Shown here one piece after another: positions 14,316 to 14,322 of a stretch of 14,322 bases of DNA. The notes under the pieces are model-generated. The model saw nothing but the letters and a program-made list of their open reading frames with translations. It had not been told where the DNA came from and searched no databases. Each line of letters opens with the position of its first letter. The stretch's first letter is position 1. Origin of the DNA: an uncultured Bacteroides sp. (GTDB lineage: Bacteria; Bacteroidota; Bacteroidia; Bacteroidales; Bacteroidaceae); contig USEY01000070.1 in NCBI GenBank assembly GCA_900553815.1, positions 1 to 14,322 of the forward strand, read 5' to 3'. The position numbers were made by a program, and so were the translations under genes.

Positions 14316-14322
14316 CTCAGCT

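Overview
The window reads as chromosomal DNA of a gut-type Bacteroidota, most likely Bacteroides or a close relative. It carries a SusC/SusD pair, several lipoproteins with Bacteroides-type lipoboxes, the Bacteroidota histone-like protein HU_rel, DUF3575 and fimbrillin-type proteins, and a perfect match to the Bacteroides vegetative promoter (TTTG, 19 bp, TACCTTTG). I cannot name the species. All eight genes lie on the minus strand, so transcription runs from high to low coordinates.

Upstream block (14253 down to 10012), a surface-protein cluster. It holds a DUF3575 outer-membrane protein with a long basic linker, a fimbrillin-like (DUF6562-type) lipoprotein, a second lipoprotein that joins the same kind of domain to a DUF1566/FISUMP-like C-terminal domain, and an HU-related DNA-binding protein. 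The first two genes are 10 bp apart. The 178 bp before the HU gene contain an unusual GC-rich element: three 22-bp tandem units enclosed by perfect 13-bp inverted repeats.

Downstream block (9921 down to 241), a compact polysaccharide utilisation locus (PUL). The order of transcription is a large heparinase II/III-superfamily lipoprotein (849 aa, DUF4962-like N-terminus), a periplasmic PL12 (heparinase III-type) lyase, SusC and SusD. The PL12 protein has the motif around its catalytic His, and Asn/Tyr/His spacing that matches heparinase III as I recall it, so heparan sulfate or a related glycosaminoglycan is the best substrate guess. The working model is as follows: the lipoprotein lyase cuts the polymer at the surface, SusC/SusD bind and import the fragments, and the PL12 lyase depolymerises them in the periplasm. 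No sulfatase, unsaturated glucuronidase, hybrid two-component regulator or sigma/anti-sigma pair is in the window, so any such partners are outside it.

The PUL ends at a clear hairpin terminator (112-142). A perfect Bacteroides promoter (37-67), also leftward, then starts another transcript that leaves the window. Gaps between genes are all under 250 bp; the leader and hairpin elements in them are listed. Nothing recognisable lies in 143-240, 7290-7371 or 12290-12350.
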